NCBI RefSeq assembly: GCF_000156575.1
Contig: NZ_GG666045.1
Coordinates: 316,350-380,349, forward strand
Length of the DNA stretch: 64,000 nucleotides
Reading direction: 5' to 3'
Source of the DNA: Anaerococcus lactolyticus ATCC 51172
GTDB lineage: Bacteria > Bacillota > Clostridia > Tissierellales > Peptoniphilaceae
The translations under genes were made by a program, and so were the position numbers. Position 1 is the first letter of the stretch, and each line of letters starts with the position of its first letter. Under the pieces are notes generated by a model, which was not told where the DNA came from, searched no databases, and worked only from the letters and a program-made list of their open reading frames with translations. Below are positions 36,101-44,242 of the stretch, piece after piece.

Positions 36101-36703
36101 TTGGTTATAATCAACAAGAGGTGCTAGATCTTTATAGTCCCAGACATCAATTTTTTGAATTTCATGACTGGTCCTAAACCCATCAAAAAATTGCAAGAAT
36201 GGAAGCCTTGCTTTAATAGCTGATAGGTGGGCAACAGCCCCTAGGTCCATAACTTCTTGTACCGAATTTGCCACCATCATGGCTACACCTGTTTGCCTTA
36301 CACTCATGACGTCAGAGTGGTCTCCATATATTGATAAGGCATGAGTTGCTATTGTCCTGGCTGCAACGTGAAAAACTCCAGGTAGTCTTTCACCAGCGAT
36401 TTTATAAAGGTTTGGAATCATTAGTAAGAGACCCTGGCTTGATGTATATGTAGTAGTAAGGGCGCCGGCTCCTAGTGAACCATGCATAGCGCCAGCAGCA
36501 CCTGCTTCAGATTCCATTTCTTTAACTATAACTTCCTTGCCAAATATATTTTTCCTTCCATTGGCAGCCCACACGTCAACGCACTCAGGCATTGGTGAAG
36601 AAGGGGTTATCGGAAATATAGTTGCTACTTCAGTAAATGCATAAGAAATATGTGCCGCAGCCGTATTTCCATCCATTGTTTTTTTAGATCTTTTAATTGT
36701 CAT
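33179..36703 (-). CDS. nifJ: Pyruvate:ferredoxin (flavodoxin) oxidoreductase, copy 2
   Basis: A 1174-residue PFOR, collinear with copy 1 over its full length and very similar to it. The same sites are intact: PITPSSPMPE, CIQCNQCSFVCPH (about 690), CTGCGNCADVCP, CAGCGETPY, GDGWSYDIGYGGVDH and CINHG. The two copies differ most around residues 240-300, 620-660 and 880-940 (for example DVKGSKEATAEIL followed by a divergent stretch). The codon use is less uniform than in copy 1, with more rare-looking codons, which may mean lower expression. It has its own promoter and terminator. Both may use pyruvate; a preference of one copy for another 2-oxoacid cannot be judged from the motifs. Confidence 0.96.
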   Translation of the reverse strand: MTIKRSKKTMDGNTAAAHISYAFTEVATIFPITPSSPMPECVDVWAANGRKNIFGKEVIVKEMESEAGAAGAMHGSLGAGALTTTYTSSQGLLLMIPNLYKIAGERLPGVFHVAARTIATHALSIYGDHSDVMSVRQTGVAMMVANSVQEVMDLGAVAHLSAIKARLPFLQFFDGFRTSHEIQKIDVWDYKDLAPLVDYNQVRFFKNTSLNPERPKTMGTAQKNIFFQATEASNMIYEQVPGIVEDYMDKINDLIGTNYRLFNYYGAPDAERILIAMGSVCQTIRETIDELRKNDEKIGLVEVHLFRPFSKEHLLKVIPKTVKKIGVLDRTKEKGAEGEPLYKDVVTAFYDEKNKPEIIGGRFGLGSKDTIPADIEAAFNNLKCEMKKDFTLSIHDDVTNKSLQRTELRIRHEGESRCKFWGFGSDGTVGANKEAIKIIGDNTDMYVQAYFDYDSKKSGGLTVSHLRFGKEPILSTYLLDEADFISCSKQAYVFNYDLLAGLKDEGIFLLNTVWAKEELEERLPGSMKRYLAKHKINFYIIDASHIAEKIGLGSRTNMIMQSAFFNLTKVIDTDDAMKYLKDSIVKAYGHKGEDIVSMNNKAVDMGASAYEKINIPEAWASVKDEVKEEVKLPDFIKNIVKPMEEQKEDEIPVSAFKDIDNGAWETATTQYEKRGVALNVPEWQIDKCIQCNQCSFVCPHAVIRPFLVTEEEKAKAPAGFATKKAIGKGLEGYDFRIQISPLDCTGCGNCADVCPAPQKALIMKPFEEEVEKEKDDWTFAHEVVGYKENVMDDSSVKGSQFKRPLLEFSGACAGCGETPYATVITQLFGDRMLVANASGCSSIWGASAPSVSYAKNCEGKGPSWANSLFEDNAEYGYGMKLATDSNKYLLEVYMKNFLELNLETPFNEVFKKWIENKDDVKGSKEATAEILKIKNETVDSENGRSLLEKIFDLKDYLIKKSVWIFGGDGWSYDIGYGGVDHVLASGEDINILVFDTEVYSNTGGQSSKATPLAAVAQFAASGKKVRKKDLGLMLSTYGYIYVAQVAMGANQNQCLKAMREAESYDGPSIIIAYAPCINHGIRIGMGKSQYREKQAVEAGYWHLWRYDPRLEDEGKNPFQLDSKEPSASFQEFIQGEVRYSSLKRSFPETADELYEEAEKAAKARYNTYKRLAGK

Positions 36704-36769
36704 TTCAATCCTTCCTCTCTTTTATAATTTATAATGCATATAAAGAGATTAATTTCATCTCTTAATTTT

Positions 36770-36798
36770 ATTATATAGGAAAAAGTTATCCTTGACAA
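36770..36798 (-). promoter_or_regulatory. Promoter of PFOR copy 2
   Basis: Minus strand: TTGTCA (plus 36793-36798), 17-bp spacer, TATAAT (plus 36770-36775). About 66 bp of leader precede the start codon; it includes the short repeat AAGAGATGAAATTAATCTCTT, written here as arms AAGAGAT and ATCTCTT, that can form a hairpin. Confidence 0.85.
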
Positions 36799-36810
36799 AT
36801 TTTTCAAAAT

Positions 36811-36840
36811 AAAAAAATAGGAGTTAACCCCCTATTTTTT
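36811..36840 (-). terminator. Terminator overlapping the end of hprK
   Basis: Minus strand AAAAATAGG, 9-base loop, CCTATTTTTTT. The hprK stop codon lies in the loop region, so coding and termination signals overlap. Confidence 0.78.
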
Positions 36841-37834
36841 CTGATTTATCTACAAGTCTTTCTGGATGGAAAATGCTATCAGTCATTATTCTTGCAGCAT
36901 TATATCCAAAAGCTTTTTCTCTTTGATTCATGGCAGCAACTTCAATAATAAGTGCAATATTTCTACCAGCCCTTACAGGCACAACTAGATGAGGTAGCTT
37001 AATGCCGAGTAGTTCGATGTAGTGCTCATCAATCCCAAGTCTATCATATTCATAATCATCTTTCCATTGTTCAAGCTCAATTACCATATCGACTTCTGTC
37101 TGAAGCTTAATTGCTCCCGAACCATAAAGTCTACGAACATTTATTATACCAAGACCCCTCAACTCCATAAAGTGCCTAATGTTTTCAGGAGCCTCCCCTA
37201 CAATTTTTTTATCAATTGCAGTTATATCTACCATATCATCAGCAACCAACCTATGACCTCTGGTCACAAGTTCAAGAGCAGTCTCAGACTTACCTACTGA
37301 AGACTTACCCATTATTAAAACTCCTATACCAAATATTTCTAGAAGTTCACCATGAACATTTGTTGTCGGTGCTAATTGGTATTCGAGTTGGTCCGATATA
37401 TCCGAAATTAACTTAGTAGTCTTAGCAGGTGATCTTAAAAGAGTGATATTATAATATCTCGCCAAATCAACTATATCTTCATTTATCTCCCTATTATAAG
37501 AAAAAATTACTGCTGGTATAGCATAGGATAAAATTCCCCTAAATCTCTCGTATTGCATCTTGCTATCCAGACTTGTTAGGTAGTTATACTCTACAGTTCC
37601 TATAACTTGAAGTCTCTTATAAGGAAATTCTTCCATATAGCCAGTAAGTTGCAGACCCGGTCTATTTACATCAGCATTTTCCAGAACAATTTCCTTATAA
37701 TCTGTCGAAGCACTAATAATTTCTAGCCCCAAATTTTCGACAACCTTGTAAAGTTTGATTGTCTTATGGTTTGCTCCGGAATTAACTTCCGATATTTGTT
37801 CACTTTTATCATCAATATCAAAAACTTCTGTCAT
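36824..37834 (-). CDS. hprK: HPr kinase/phosphorylase
   Basis: A 336-residue bifunctional enzyme that phosphorylates and dephosphorylates HPr at its regulatory serine in carbon catabolite control. The N-terminal MurF-like half (1-135) is followed by the P-loop IMGKSSVGKSETALELV (about 156-172), the LVADDMVDI region, and the family signature ELRGLGIINVRRLYG. The start ATG at 37834 has AAGGA upstream. It is the last gene of pepP-uvrC-hprK. Neither HPr nor PTS genes are in the window. Length is near the usual 310-320 with a short N-terminal extension. Confidence 0.95.
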   Translation of the reverse strand: MTEVFDIDDKSEQISEVNSGANHKTIKLYKVVENLGLEIISASTDYKEIVLENADVNRPGLQLTGYMEEFPYKRLQVIGTVEYNYLTSLDSKMQYERFRGILSYAIPAVIFSYNREINEDIVDLARYYNITLLRSPAKTTKLISDISDQLEYQLAPTTNVHGELLEIFGIGVLIMGKSSVGKSETALELVTRGHRLVADDMVDITAIDKKIVGEAPENIRHFMELRGLGIINVRRLYGSGAIKLQTEVDMVIELEQWKDDYEYDRLGIDEHYIELLGIKLPHLVVPVRAGRNIALIIEVAAMNQREKAFGYNAARIMTDSIFHPERLVDKSEKIGG

Positions 37835-37837
37835 CAA

Positions 37838-39700
37838 CTATCCTTTCAACCTAAAAAATTTATATATCTCAACAGCCGCTTCCTTGCCTACAAGAGGAAC
37901 TTCCATCAATTCTTCAATACTAGCCTTTTTAATATTAGAAATAGTCTTAAAATGCTTGTAAAGATTTGCCTTAGTTTTTTTACCTACGCCCTTTATATCA
38001 TCAAGTTCAGATTTTTTCATCGACTTTCTCATCAAAGACCTGTGGTAGTTTATGGCAAACCTATGAGCTTCTTCCTGAATTTCATAAATCAGCTTATAAA
38101 CAGGGTCTTTTCTTCTAATTTGAATCTCCTCGTTATTATAAATGATGCCTCTTGTGGTATGCTTATCATCTTTAACAAGACCTGCTACTTCTATATCAAT
38201 ATTCATCTCTTTAAAAACTTCTTTGGCGATAGAAACCTGCCCCCTACCACCATCCATCAAAATCAAATCAGGTAATTTACCAAATCCTGTATGGGTACTG
38301 CCTTTGGCTATTTCTTTTTTTGCATTTGTGAACCTTCGAATCAACACTTCTCTTAAAGAAGCATAATCATCTGGACCTTCTACTGTTTTAATTTTAAATT
38401 TCCTATATTCCTTAGGAGCAGAAATCCCATTTTCAAAAACTACCATCGATCCAACAGACTGTACACCGGAAGTATTCGAAATATCATAAGCTTCAATCCT
38501 ATTAATTTTGTCAACATTTAAAATTTCCTTAAGTTGGTTTAGCCCTGAAGACTTATTTCTCTCTTTCCTATCAATTCTTTTTTCATGTTTAATACGCATG
38601 TCTTCAGCATTTCTTGCAGCCATGGTAATAAGTTCAAACTTCTTGCCCAATTTTGGTTGATGGATTTTAACCTTGGAGCCTTTTTTCTGATTAAGAAAAT
38701 CGGTTATTGATTCCAAATCACTAGGCAGGGTTTGGACAAGTATCTCTTTTGGTATAAAAATCAAATCTAAGTAGAATTGCTTGATAAAGGACGAAATAAT
38801 ATCAGCTTCTTCTTCCGCAAATTCATTTTTAATGATATAGTGTTCTCTATCGACAATATGCCCCTTACGCATAAAGAAAACTTGAACAACTATAATTGAA
38901 ACACCCTTGCTAATAGCGATAATATCGACATCATCACCAGTTGTTTCCGTCACATTTTGTCTTTCAGAAAGAATTGAAAGTGCCCTATAATAATCCCTGT
39001 ACTTAGCTGCCATTTCAAAATTCAGTTTAGCACTTTCTTCATTCATTCTTTCTAGAACCTTATCAGAAATTTTTCTATCTTTTTTATCAAGAAACTGCCT
39101 GACATCATCCATCTTACTTAGGTAGGTGCTTTCATCTTCTTCGCCAATACACGGACCCTTACACTTTTTTATAAAATAATTTAGGCATGGCCTATCAAGA
39201 CTCTGACCCCTATCAAAATTCAAATTACAAGTCCTAAAGGGGTAATAGTCATGAAATAAATCTATGGCATCATTAACTGCATAGGCATCTGGATAGGGCC
39301 CAAAATAATCTGCCCCATCCTTATTAACTTGCCTTACCTTTTGAATCCTGGGGAATTTTTCTTTATTTATTTTTATATAAGGGTATTGTTTGTCATCTCT
39401 TAAAACAATATTGTATTTTGGTCTATTTTTCTTTATGAGGTTAGACTCAAGAACCAAGGCCTCAACTTCATTTTGAACAATTATATATTCAAAATCAGCA
39501 ATATGACTTACCATGGCAAGAACCTTGGCGCCCTTGTTTTTATTATTGTCAAAATACTGTCTGACCCTATTTTTTAGAGAAATAGCCTTACCAACATAAA
39601 TAATTTCCCCATCAGCATTTCTCATTATATATACACCAGGTTTTTCTGGTAGTTCTTTTAATTTTTCCTTAAGTTCTTTGTGACTCAAATTTCCTTGCAA
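37838..39700 (-). CDS. uvrC: Excinuclease ABC subunit C
   Basis: A 620-residue nuclease that makes both incisions in nucleotide excision repair. The GIY-YIG domain is PGVYIMRNADGEIIYVGKA (about 19-37); the UvrB-binding UVR helix lies at about 200-235; the RNase-H-like endonuclease domain has EAYDISNTSGVQSVGSMVVF and LILMDGGRGQV; two helix-hairpin-helix motifs close it (LDDIKGVGKKTKANL and ELMEVPLVGKEAA). The start is a TTG, either at 39700 or 39688, both inside the end of pepP; the second has AAGGA but at short spacing. Confidence 0.95.
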   Translation of the reverse strand: MQGNLSHKELKEKLKELPEKPGVYIMRNADGEIIYVGKAISLKNRVRQYFDNNKNKGAKVLAMVSHIADFEYIIVQNEVEALVLESNLIKKNRPKYNIVLRDDKQYPYIKINKEKFPRIQKVRQVNKDGADYFGPYPDAYAVNDAIDLFHDYYPFRTCNLNFDRGQSLDRPCLNYFIKKCKGPCIGEEDESTYLSKMDDVRQFLDKKDRKISDKVLERMNEESAKLNFEMAAKYRDYYRALSILSERQNVTETTGDDVDIIAISKGVSIIVVQVFFMRKGHIVDREHYIIKNEFAEEEADIISSFIKQFYLDLIFIPKEILVQTLPSDLESITDFLNQKKGSKVKIHQPKLGKKFELITMAARNAEDMRIKHEKRIDRKERNKSSGLNQLKEILNVDKINRIEAYDISNTSGVQSVGSMVVFENGISAPKEYRKFKIKTVEGPDDYASLREVLIRRFTNAKKEIAKGSTHTGFGKLPDLILMDGGRGQVSIAKEVFKEMNIDIEVAGLVKDDKHTTRGIIYNNEEIQIRRKDPVYKLIYEIQEEAHRFAINYHRSLMRKSMKKSELDDIKGVGKKTKANLYKHFKTISNIKKASIEELMEVPLVGKEAAVEIYKFFRLKG

Positions 39701-41454
39701 CTTTCTTTTAAGTATTCTAAATCATGACCATCTAAATATGGACTTAGAAGTTCATAGCATTTCTTGTTATAAGCATTAAGCCAGTCAATTTCTTCTGTAG
39801 AAAGCATTTCAATTTTAATTGGTCTAGTGTCAATTGGTACATAGGTTAGAGTTTCAAACTCGAGAAAATGACCGAACTCATTATCAAATGCTTTTTTTAC
39901 ATAAGCTTCACTCTCAATTCTAATTCCATGGCTATTTTCTATATAAAGACCAGGCTCAATTGATGTTGTCATGTTTTCAACAAATTCAACTTCATTTCTT
40001 TCTGAAATTGCCTGTGGACCCTCATGAACAGTAAGGACAAAGCCGACTCCATGACCAGTTCCATGGAAGAAGTCTTTTCCAGCCTTCCACAATGGATATT
40101 TAGCTATCATATCAAGTCTAGTACCCTTAGTCTTATTCTTAAACTTAGCCAGAAATAAACTTAAGAAAGATTTCAAAACCAAAGTATAATCAATTTTTTC
40201 ATCTTCTCTAAGGCTACCAAGAGCTATGGTCCTAGTAATATCAGTTGTTCCTTCTTTATAGTGGGCACCTGAATCAACAAGGATCATTCCCTCGTCTCTT
40301 AATGTTTTTGAACCAGTTTTTGAAGGCGCATAATGAACTATTGCTGCATTGTCTTTATAACCAGCTATAGTTTCAAAAGAATCTTCTATGAAACTTTCAT
40401 TTTGAGCCCTCAAATCATGGAGCTTGTTTGATGCAACTAATTCATTTAATGACCCTGTCTTAGCTCCAACTTCTAGCCAGTTAAAGAATTTTACAAGGCT
40501 AACACCATCAATAATATAAGCTTTTTTAATACTTTCTATTTCTGCATCAGTTTTCACAGCCTTCATATAGGTAGTTAGGTTAATTCCTTGGGTGATTTTT
40601 ACATTTGCATTTATAGCATCATAGATAGCTACATTTGTCCTTGCAGGATCAAGATAAATCCTATTTTTGCCTGGAATATTTTTTAAGAGGCTATAAATGT
40701 ATTCGTAAGAATAAATGCTGATACCATTCTCTTCTAAATATTCACGAACACTTCCAGCAATCTTTTCTTCATCAATACATAAGCAAGCCTTATCTTTTGA
40801 AATAAGAATATAGGAAAGGATAACTGGATTATAAGCCACATCATTTCCTCTGATGTTTAATAGATAGCATATATCTTCTGGTGCACCTATAAATGTATAA
40901 TCACAATGGTTTAAAGCCATTCTTTCTCTTAGGATTTCAAGTTTCTCTTTTAGGCTTAAGCCACAATATTTTTCATCATGAATCCACGCCTTATCTTTTG
41001 GTAGGTCTGGTCTATCAGTCCAAATTTTGGAAATATAATCAAGGTCTGAAACTAAAACTCTTGCACCCATATTTTCTGAAAGGTCCTTATAACCTGTTAC
41101 AGAGTAACATTCTCCATCAAAACCAATTTTACCAAACTCGGCTATATTTTCGTCTAAGTATTCAACAATAGTAGGATAGCCTTCAACGCCCATCTTCATT
41201 AATTCAAATTCAGAACCTTGCAATTCTTTTTGGGCTTGCAAGAAGTATCTGGAGTCAGTCCATAGCCTAGCTTCTTTCAAAGTTATTACTGCTGTTCCTG
41301 CCGAGCCAGTGAAACCTGAAATAAATTCTCTTGTTTTATAATGATCTGCTAAATATTCTGATTGGTGAGGATCTGATGTTGCAACAATGTAGGCATCAAT
41401 TTTTCTATCTCTCATCAAAGATCTTAATTGTTCTAATCTTTTATTTATACTCAT
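39685..41454 (-). CDS. pepP: Xaa-Pro aminopeptidase (M24B family)
   Basis: A 589-residue peptidase that removes the first residue from peptides with proline second. Two creatinase-like N-terminal domains (about 1-300, starting MSINKRLEQLRSLMRDRKID and with LWTDSRYFLQAQKEL) precede the pita-bread domain. Metal ligands are visible in LVDSGAHYKEGTTDITRT (two Asp), GTGHGVGFVLTVHEGPQ (His), SIEPGLY (Glu) and GIRIESEAYV (Glu). The three-domain size matches the eukaryote-like XPNPEP group rather than short PepP. It heads the operon with uvrC and hprK. Confidence 0.92.
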   Translation of the reverse strand: MSINKRLEQLRSLMRDRKIDAYIVATSDPHQSEYLADHYKTREFISGFTGSAGTAVITLKEARLWTDSRYFLQAQKELQGSEFELMKMGVEGYPTIVEYLDENIAEFGKIGFDGECYSVTGYKDLSENMGARVLVSDLDYISKIWTDRPDLPKDKAWIHDEKYCGLSLKEKLEILRERMALNHCDYTFIGAPEDICYLLNIRGNDVAYNPVILSYILISKDKACLCIDEEKIAGSVREYLEENGISIYSYEYIYSLLKNIPGKNRIYLDPARTNVAIYDAINANVKITQGINLTTYMKAVKTDAEIESIKKAYIIDGVSLVKFFNWLEVGAKTGSLNELVASNKLHDLRAQNESFIEDSFETIAGYKDNAAIVHYAPSKTGSKTLRDEGMILVDSGAHYKEGTTDITRTIALGSLREDEKIDYTLVLKSFLSLFLAKFKNKTKGTRLDMIAKYPLWKAGKDFFHGTGHGVGFVLTVHEGPQAISERNEVEFVENMTTSIEPGLYIENSHGIRIESEAYVKKAFDNEFGHFLEFETLTYVPIDTRPIKIEMLSTEEIDWLNAYNKKCYELLSPYLDGHDLEYLKESCKEI

Positions 41455-41543
41455 CCTTATCTCCTAATCTTTAAATTAAGCAAGACTACTTGCTCGAGCT
41501 TATAGTAATATTTTATCACAGTTTAATATTATTTCTATATATC

Positions 41544-41552
41544 ATTATACCA
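41544..41552 (-). promoter_or_regulatory. Extended -10 promoter of pepP-uvrC-hprK
   Basis: Minus strand TGGTATAAT, about 90 bp before the pepP ATG, with no good -35. The 190-bp gap is shared with the divergent ychF promoter. Confidence 0.65.
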
Positions 41553-41584
41553 GACTTCAGAACCTATTTTAAGCTTGATAAAGA

Positions 41585-41612
41585 TTGATTTTTTCTTTAA
41601 ATCCATTATAAT
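41585..41612 (+). promoter_or_regulatory. Promoter of ychF-tdk
   Basis: TTGATT (41585-41590), 16-bp spacer, TATAAT (41607-41612), about 41 bp before the ychF ATG. Confidence 0.7.
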
Positions 41613-41653
41613 ATAATAGTTATAAGAATAAATAAAAAGAGAGAGTGAATGAG

Positions 41654-42751
41654 ATGAAACTAGGAATAGTCGGCCTACCTAATGTTGGCAAGTCAACATT
41701 ATTTAATGCCATAACAAAAGCAGGTGCACTCGTAGCAAACTACCCTTTTGCTACTATTGACCCAAATGTTGGTCTTGTTAATGTACCTGACAATAGATTA
41801 AATGTGCTGTCAGAAATGAGCAATTCAAAAAAAATAGTCCCTGCTGTTGTAGAATTTTACGATATAGCTGGCCTTGTAAAGGGAGCTAGTAAGGGTGAAG
41901 GACTTGGTAATAAGTTTTTATCAAATATCAGAGAAACTGACGCTATTGTAGAAGTTTTAAGGTGTTTTGATGACCCAAATGTGACCCACGTAGATGGTTC
42001 TGTTGACCCACTAAGAGATATTGAAACTATTAACCTTGAACTAATCCTTTCCGACCTTGAGCTTGTTGATAAGGTTTTGGAAAAGAAAAGAAAAGTAGCT
42101 AGGGCTGACAAAAGTGCCAGAGCCGAGGTAGAAGTTCTAGAGAAAATTGTAGCAGTACTTGAAGAAGGAAAATCTGCAAGAATCCTTGACCTTAACAACG
42201 AAGAGAAAAAACTTTTAAGGTCTTACCAACTCCTATCTACTAAACCAATTATATATGTGTGCAATGTAAATGAAGATGATGCCGCTGATGACGGTGCAAG
42301 CAATAAATATGTAGAAATAGTTCGTAACTTTGCTAAAAGCGAAGGAGCTGAAGTTTCTGTTGTATCTGCAAAAATCGAGCAAGAAATTTCAGAACTAGAA
42401 ACAGAGGAGGAAAGAGAAGAATTCCTCGCTATGATTGGCCTTACAGAATCTGGCACAGACAGGGTAATTAAAGATTCTTATAAAACTTTAAACCTCATAT
42501 CCTACCTAACAACCGGTGAAGTTGAAACCAGAGCTTGGACAATCACAAAAGGTACTCGTGCCCAAGATGCAGCAGGAAAAATCCACTCAGATATAGCACG
42601 TGGTTTTATTATGGCAGATGTTATTTCCTATGATGATTTAGTAGCAGCTGGTAGTGAGGCAAAAGCTAAAGAAGCTGGTAAACTACGAATGGAAGGAAAG
42701 GACTACATCATGCAAGATGGAGATGTAGTGGAATTTAAGTTCAATGTTTAA
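41654..42751 (+). CDS. ychF: Redox-regulated ATPase YchF
   Basis: A 365-residue Obg-related P-loop ATPase bound to ribosomes. MKLGIVGLPNVGKSTLFNAITKAGA is P-loop; FYDIAGLVKGASKGEGLGNKFL is switch II; YVCNVNEDD replaces NKxD with the NxxE-like motif that explains ATP rather than GTP use in this family. A coiled coil at about 125-200 and a C-terminal TGS domain (about 280-365, with GFIMADVISYDDL) follow. I use ATG 41654; an in-frame GTG at 41645 gives three extra residues before the conserved start. Confidence 0.95.
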   Translation: MKLGIVGLPNVGKSTLFNAITKAGALVANYPFATIDPNVGLVNVPDNRLNVLSEMSNSKKIVPAVVEFYDIAGLVKGASKGEGLGNKFLSNIRETDAIVEVLRCFDDPNVTHVDGSVDPLRDIETINLELILSDLELVDKVLEKKRKVARADKSARAEVEVLEKIVAVLEEGKSARILDLNNEEKKLLRSYQLLSTKPIIYVCNVNEDDAADDGASNKYVEIVRNFAKSEGAEVSVVSAKIEQEISELETEEEREEFLAMIGLTESGTDRVIKDSYKTLNLISYLTTGEVETRAWTITKGTRAQDAAGKIHSDIARGFIMADVISYDDLVAAGSEAKAKEAGKLRMEGKDYIMQDGDVVEFKFNV

Positions 42752-43367
42752 GAAAATGATAAAAAGACAAGGTAAGTTAATTGTCCACACAGGATCAATG
42801 TTTTCAGGCAAAACAACCTCCCTCTGGAGAGAGCTTTACAGGATGACAATAGCAAATTATAAAACAGTAGCCTTTAAACCATCAGTTGATAACAGAGATA
42901 GTGATAAAAAAATTGTCTCTCATGATAACTTATCCCTAGATGCAATTAAGATAGAAAATCTAAATGAAATTTTGGACTACGTTAAAAAACATGAAATAGA
43001 TGCAATCGGTATTGACGAATTACAATTTTTTCCAAACGAGCCTAGTGAAGTAGTTGACATTTTTAATAAACTCATGGCAAAAAATATAACCATAGTCATA
43101 TCAGGACTAGATATGGATTACAAAGCTAAACCCTTTGAAATTATAAAAGAAATAATGCCTCTAGCGGATGAATTAATAAAACACCACGCCATTTGTGCAT
43201 CATGTGGTGAAGACGCTTGGGCATCCTACAGAAAATCTAGTGATGATTCAAGGATACAAATAGGTTCAAAGGATGTTTACGAACCCCTATGTAGGTCTTG
43301 CTATAATGAAAAAATGGCCGAAAGAGAAAAAACAAAAAATCAAATAGAATTGAATTTAGGCAAGTAA
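42744..43367 (+). CDS. tdk: Thymidine kinase, type II
   Basis: A 207-residue thymidine salvage kinase. HTGSMFSGKTTSLWREL is the P-loop (about 16-32), IGIDELQFFPNEP the Walker B/catalytic Glu region. The zinc ribbon is CASCGEDAWAS followed after the lasso loop by CRSCYNEKM. It overlaps ychF by 8 bp; an inner ATG at 42756 is also possible. The tail (KTKNQIELNLGK) is unremarkable. Confidence 0.94.
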   Translation: MFKKMIKRQGKLIVHTGSMFSGKTTSLWRELYRMTIANYKTVAFKPSVDNRDSDKKIVSHDNLSLDAIKIENLNEILDYVKKHEIDAIGIDELQFFPNEPSEVVDIFNKLMAKNITIVISGLDMDYKAKPFEIIKEIMPLADELIKHHAICASCGEDAWASYRKSSDDSRIQIGSKDVYEPLCRSCYNEKMAEREKTKNQIELNLGK

Positions 43368-43396
43368 AAAATCTACCCAGTTGGGTAGATTTTTTT
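43366..43396 (+). terminator. Bidirectional terminator between tdk and map
   Basis: AAAAAATCTACCC, short loop, GGGTAGATTTTTTT: symmetric with A- and T-runs, serving tdk on the plus strand and map on the minus strand. It overlaps both gene ends by 1-2 bp. Confidence 0.88.
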
Positions 43397-44201
43397 AAAA
43401 CTTATAATTCTTTATAAATTCGAGGTCAGACTCTGTTAATTTATATTTTGATTGGTCTGTTATAACTTCAGGACCATCCTTGTGAATTATTAGTTGGTGT
43501 TCAAATTGACTAACTTTTGAGCCATCAACAGTCCTTGCAGTCCAGCCATTACTATCAAGTTTCATACGCCAATCGCCTATAGCTATCATTGGCTCAATGG
43601 TAAAGACCATTCCTACTTCGATCCTTGGTCCTCTACCAGCCTTGCCGTAGTGTGGTACTTGTGGGTCTTCATGCATTTCTTTGCCGATACCATGACCAAT
43701 AAAGTCACGTATAACAGAAAATCCATTTTCATCTTCTACACATTCTTGAATGGCAGCACCAATATCACCAATCCTATTTCCTGGCACAGCAACTTTTATT
43801 GCCCTATTTAAGGCTTCTAGGTTTACATCTACAAGCTTTTGATCAGTTTCACTCATCTCGCCTATGGTATAAGTCCAACAAGAATCAGCTAAGCCTCCAT
43901 CTAAGTTGACAACATTATCAATTGATAAAATGTCTCCTTCTTTAAGAGGTTTATTTGTTGGATAGCCGTGGCAAATCTCATCATTTACTGATGTGCAAAG
44001 AGTAAATGGAAAACCCTGATACCCTAATTGTGCTGGTATTGCCTTTTTATGGTCTACGATAAATTTATTAGCAAATTTATCCAAATCATTTGTTGTTAGA
44101 CCTGGTCTTATTACTTCCCTTAAGGCAAGGTGAGTTTGACATAAAATCTCAGCTGCCTTTCTCATTTTTTCAAAATAAGTTTCGTTATAAATTCTAATCA
44201 A
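43395..44201 (-). CDS. map: Type I methionine aminopeptidase
   Basis: A 268-residue M24A enzyme that removes N-terminal methionine. Metal ligands: Asp in ILSIDNVVNLDGG, Asp in LADSCWTYTIGE, His in DFIGHGIGKEMHEDP, Glu in FTIEPMIAIGD, Glu in QFEHQLIIHKDG. Substrate Cys is in LCTSVNDEICHGYP. The start is a TTG with AGGAGAG seven bases upstream; this gives the usual family N terminus (MIRIYNETYFEKMRKA). At 268 residues it has a short insert before the last ligands compared with the 250-residue form. It lies after the nitroreductase gene and its terminator. Confidence 0.93.
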   Translation of the reverse strand: MIRIYNETYFEKMRKAAEILCQTHLALREVIRPGLTTNDLDKFANKFIVDHKKAIPAQLGYQGFPFTLCTSVNDEICHGYPTNKPLKEGDILSIDNVVNLDGGLADSCWTYTIGEMSETDQKLVDVNLEALNRAIKVAVPGNRIGDIGAAIQECVEDENGFSVIRDFIGHGIGKEMHEDPQVPHYGKAGRGPRIEVGMVFTIEPMIAIGDWRMKLDSNGWTARTVDGSKVSQFEHQLIIHKDGPEVITDQSKYKLTESDLEFIKNYKF

Positions 44202-44215
44202 TATTACACTCTCCT

Positions 44216-44238
44216 AAAAAGGACGCCTTGGCGCCCTT
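44216..44238 (-). terminator. Putative terminator of the nitroreductase gene
   Basis: Minus strand AGGGCGCC, tight loop, GGCGTCCTTTTTA: a GC-rich stem with one mismatch and a short T-run between the nitroreductase stop and the map ribosome-binding site. Confidence 0.6.
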
Positions 44239-44242
44239 CATC

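Noticed and set aside
29342-36703. Tandem PFOR genes as an assembly duplication
   Set aside because: The copies differ throughout, including in flanking promoters and terminators, so they are true paralogues.
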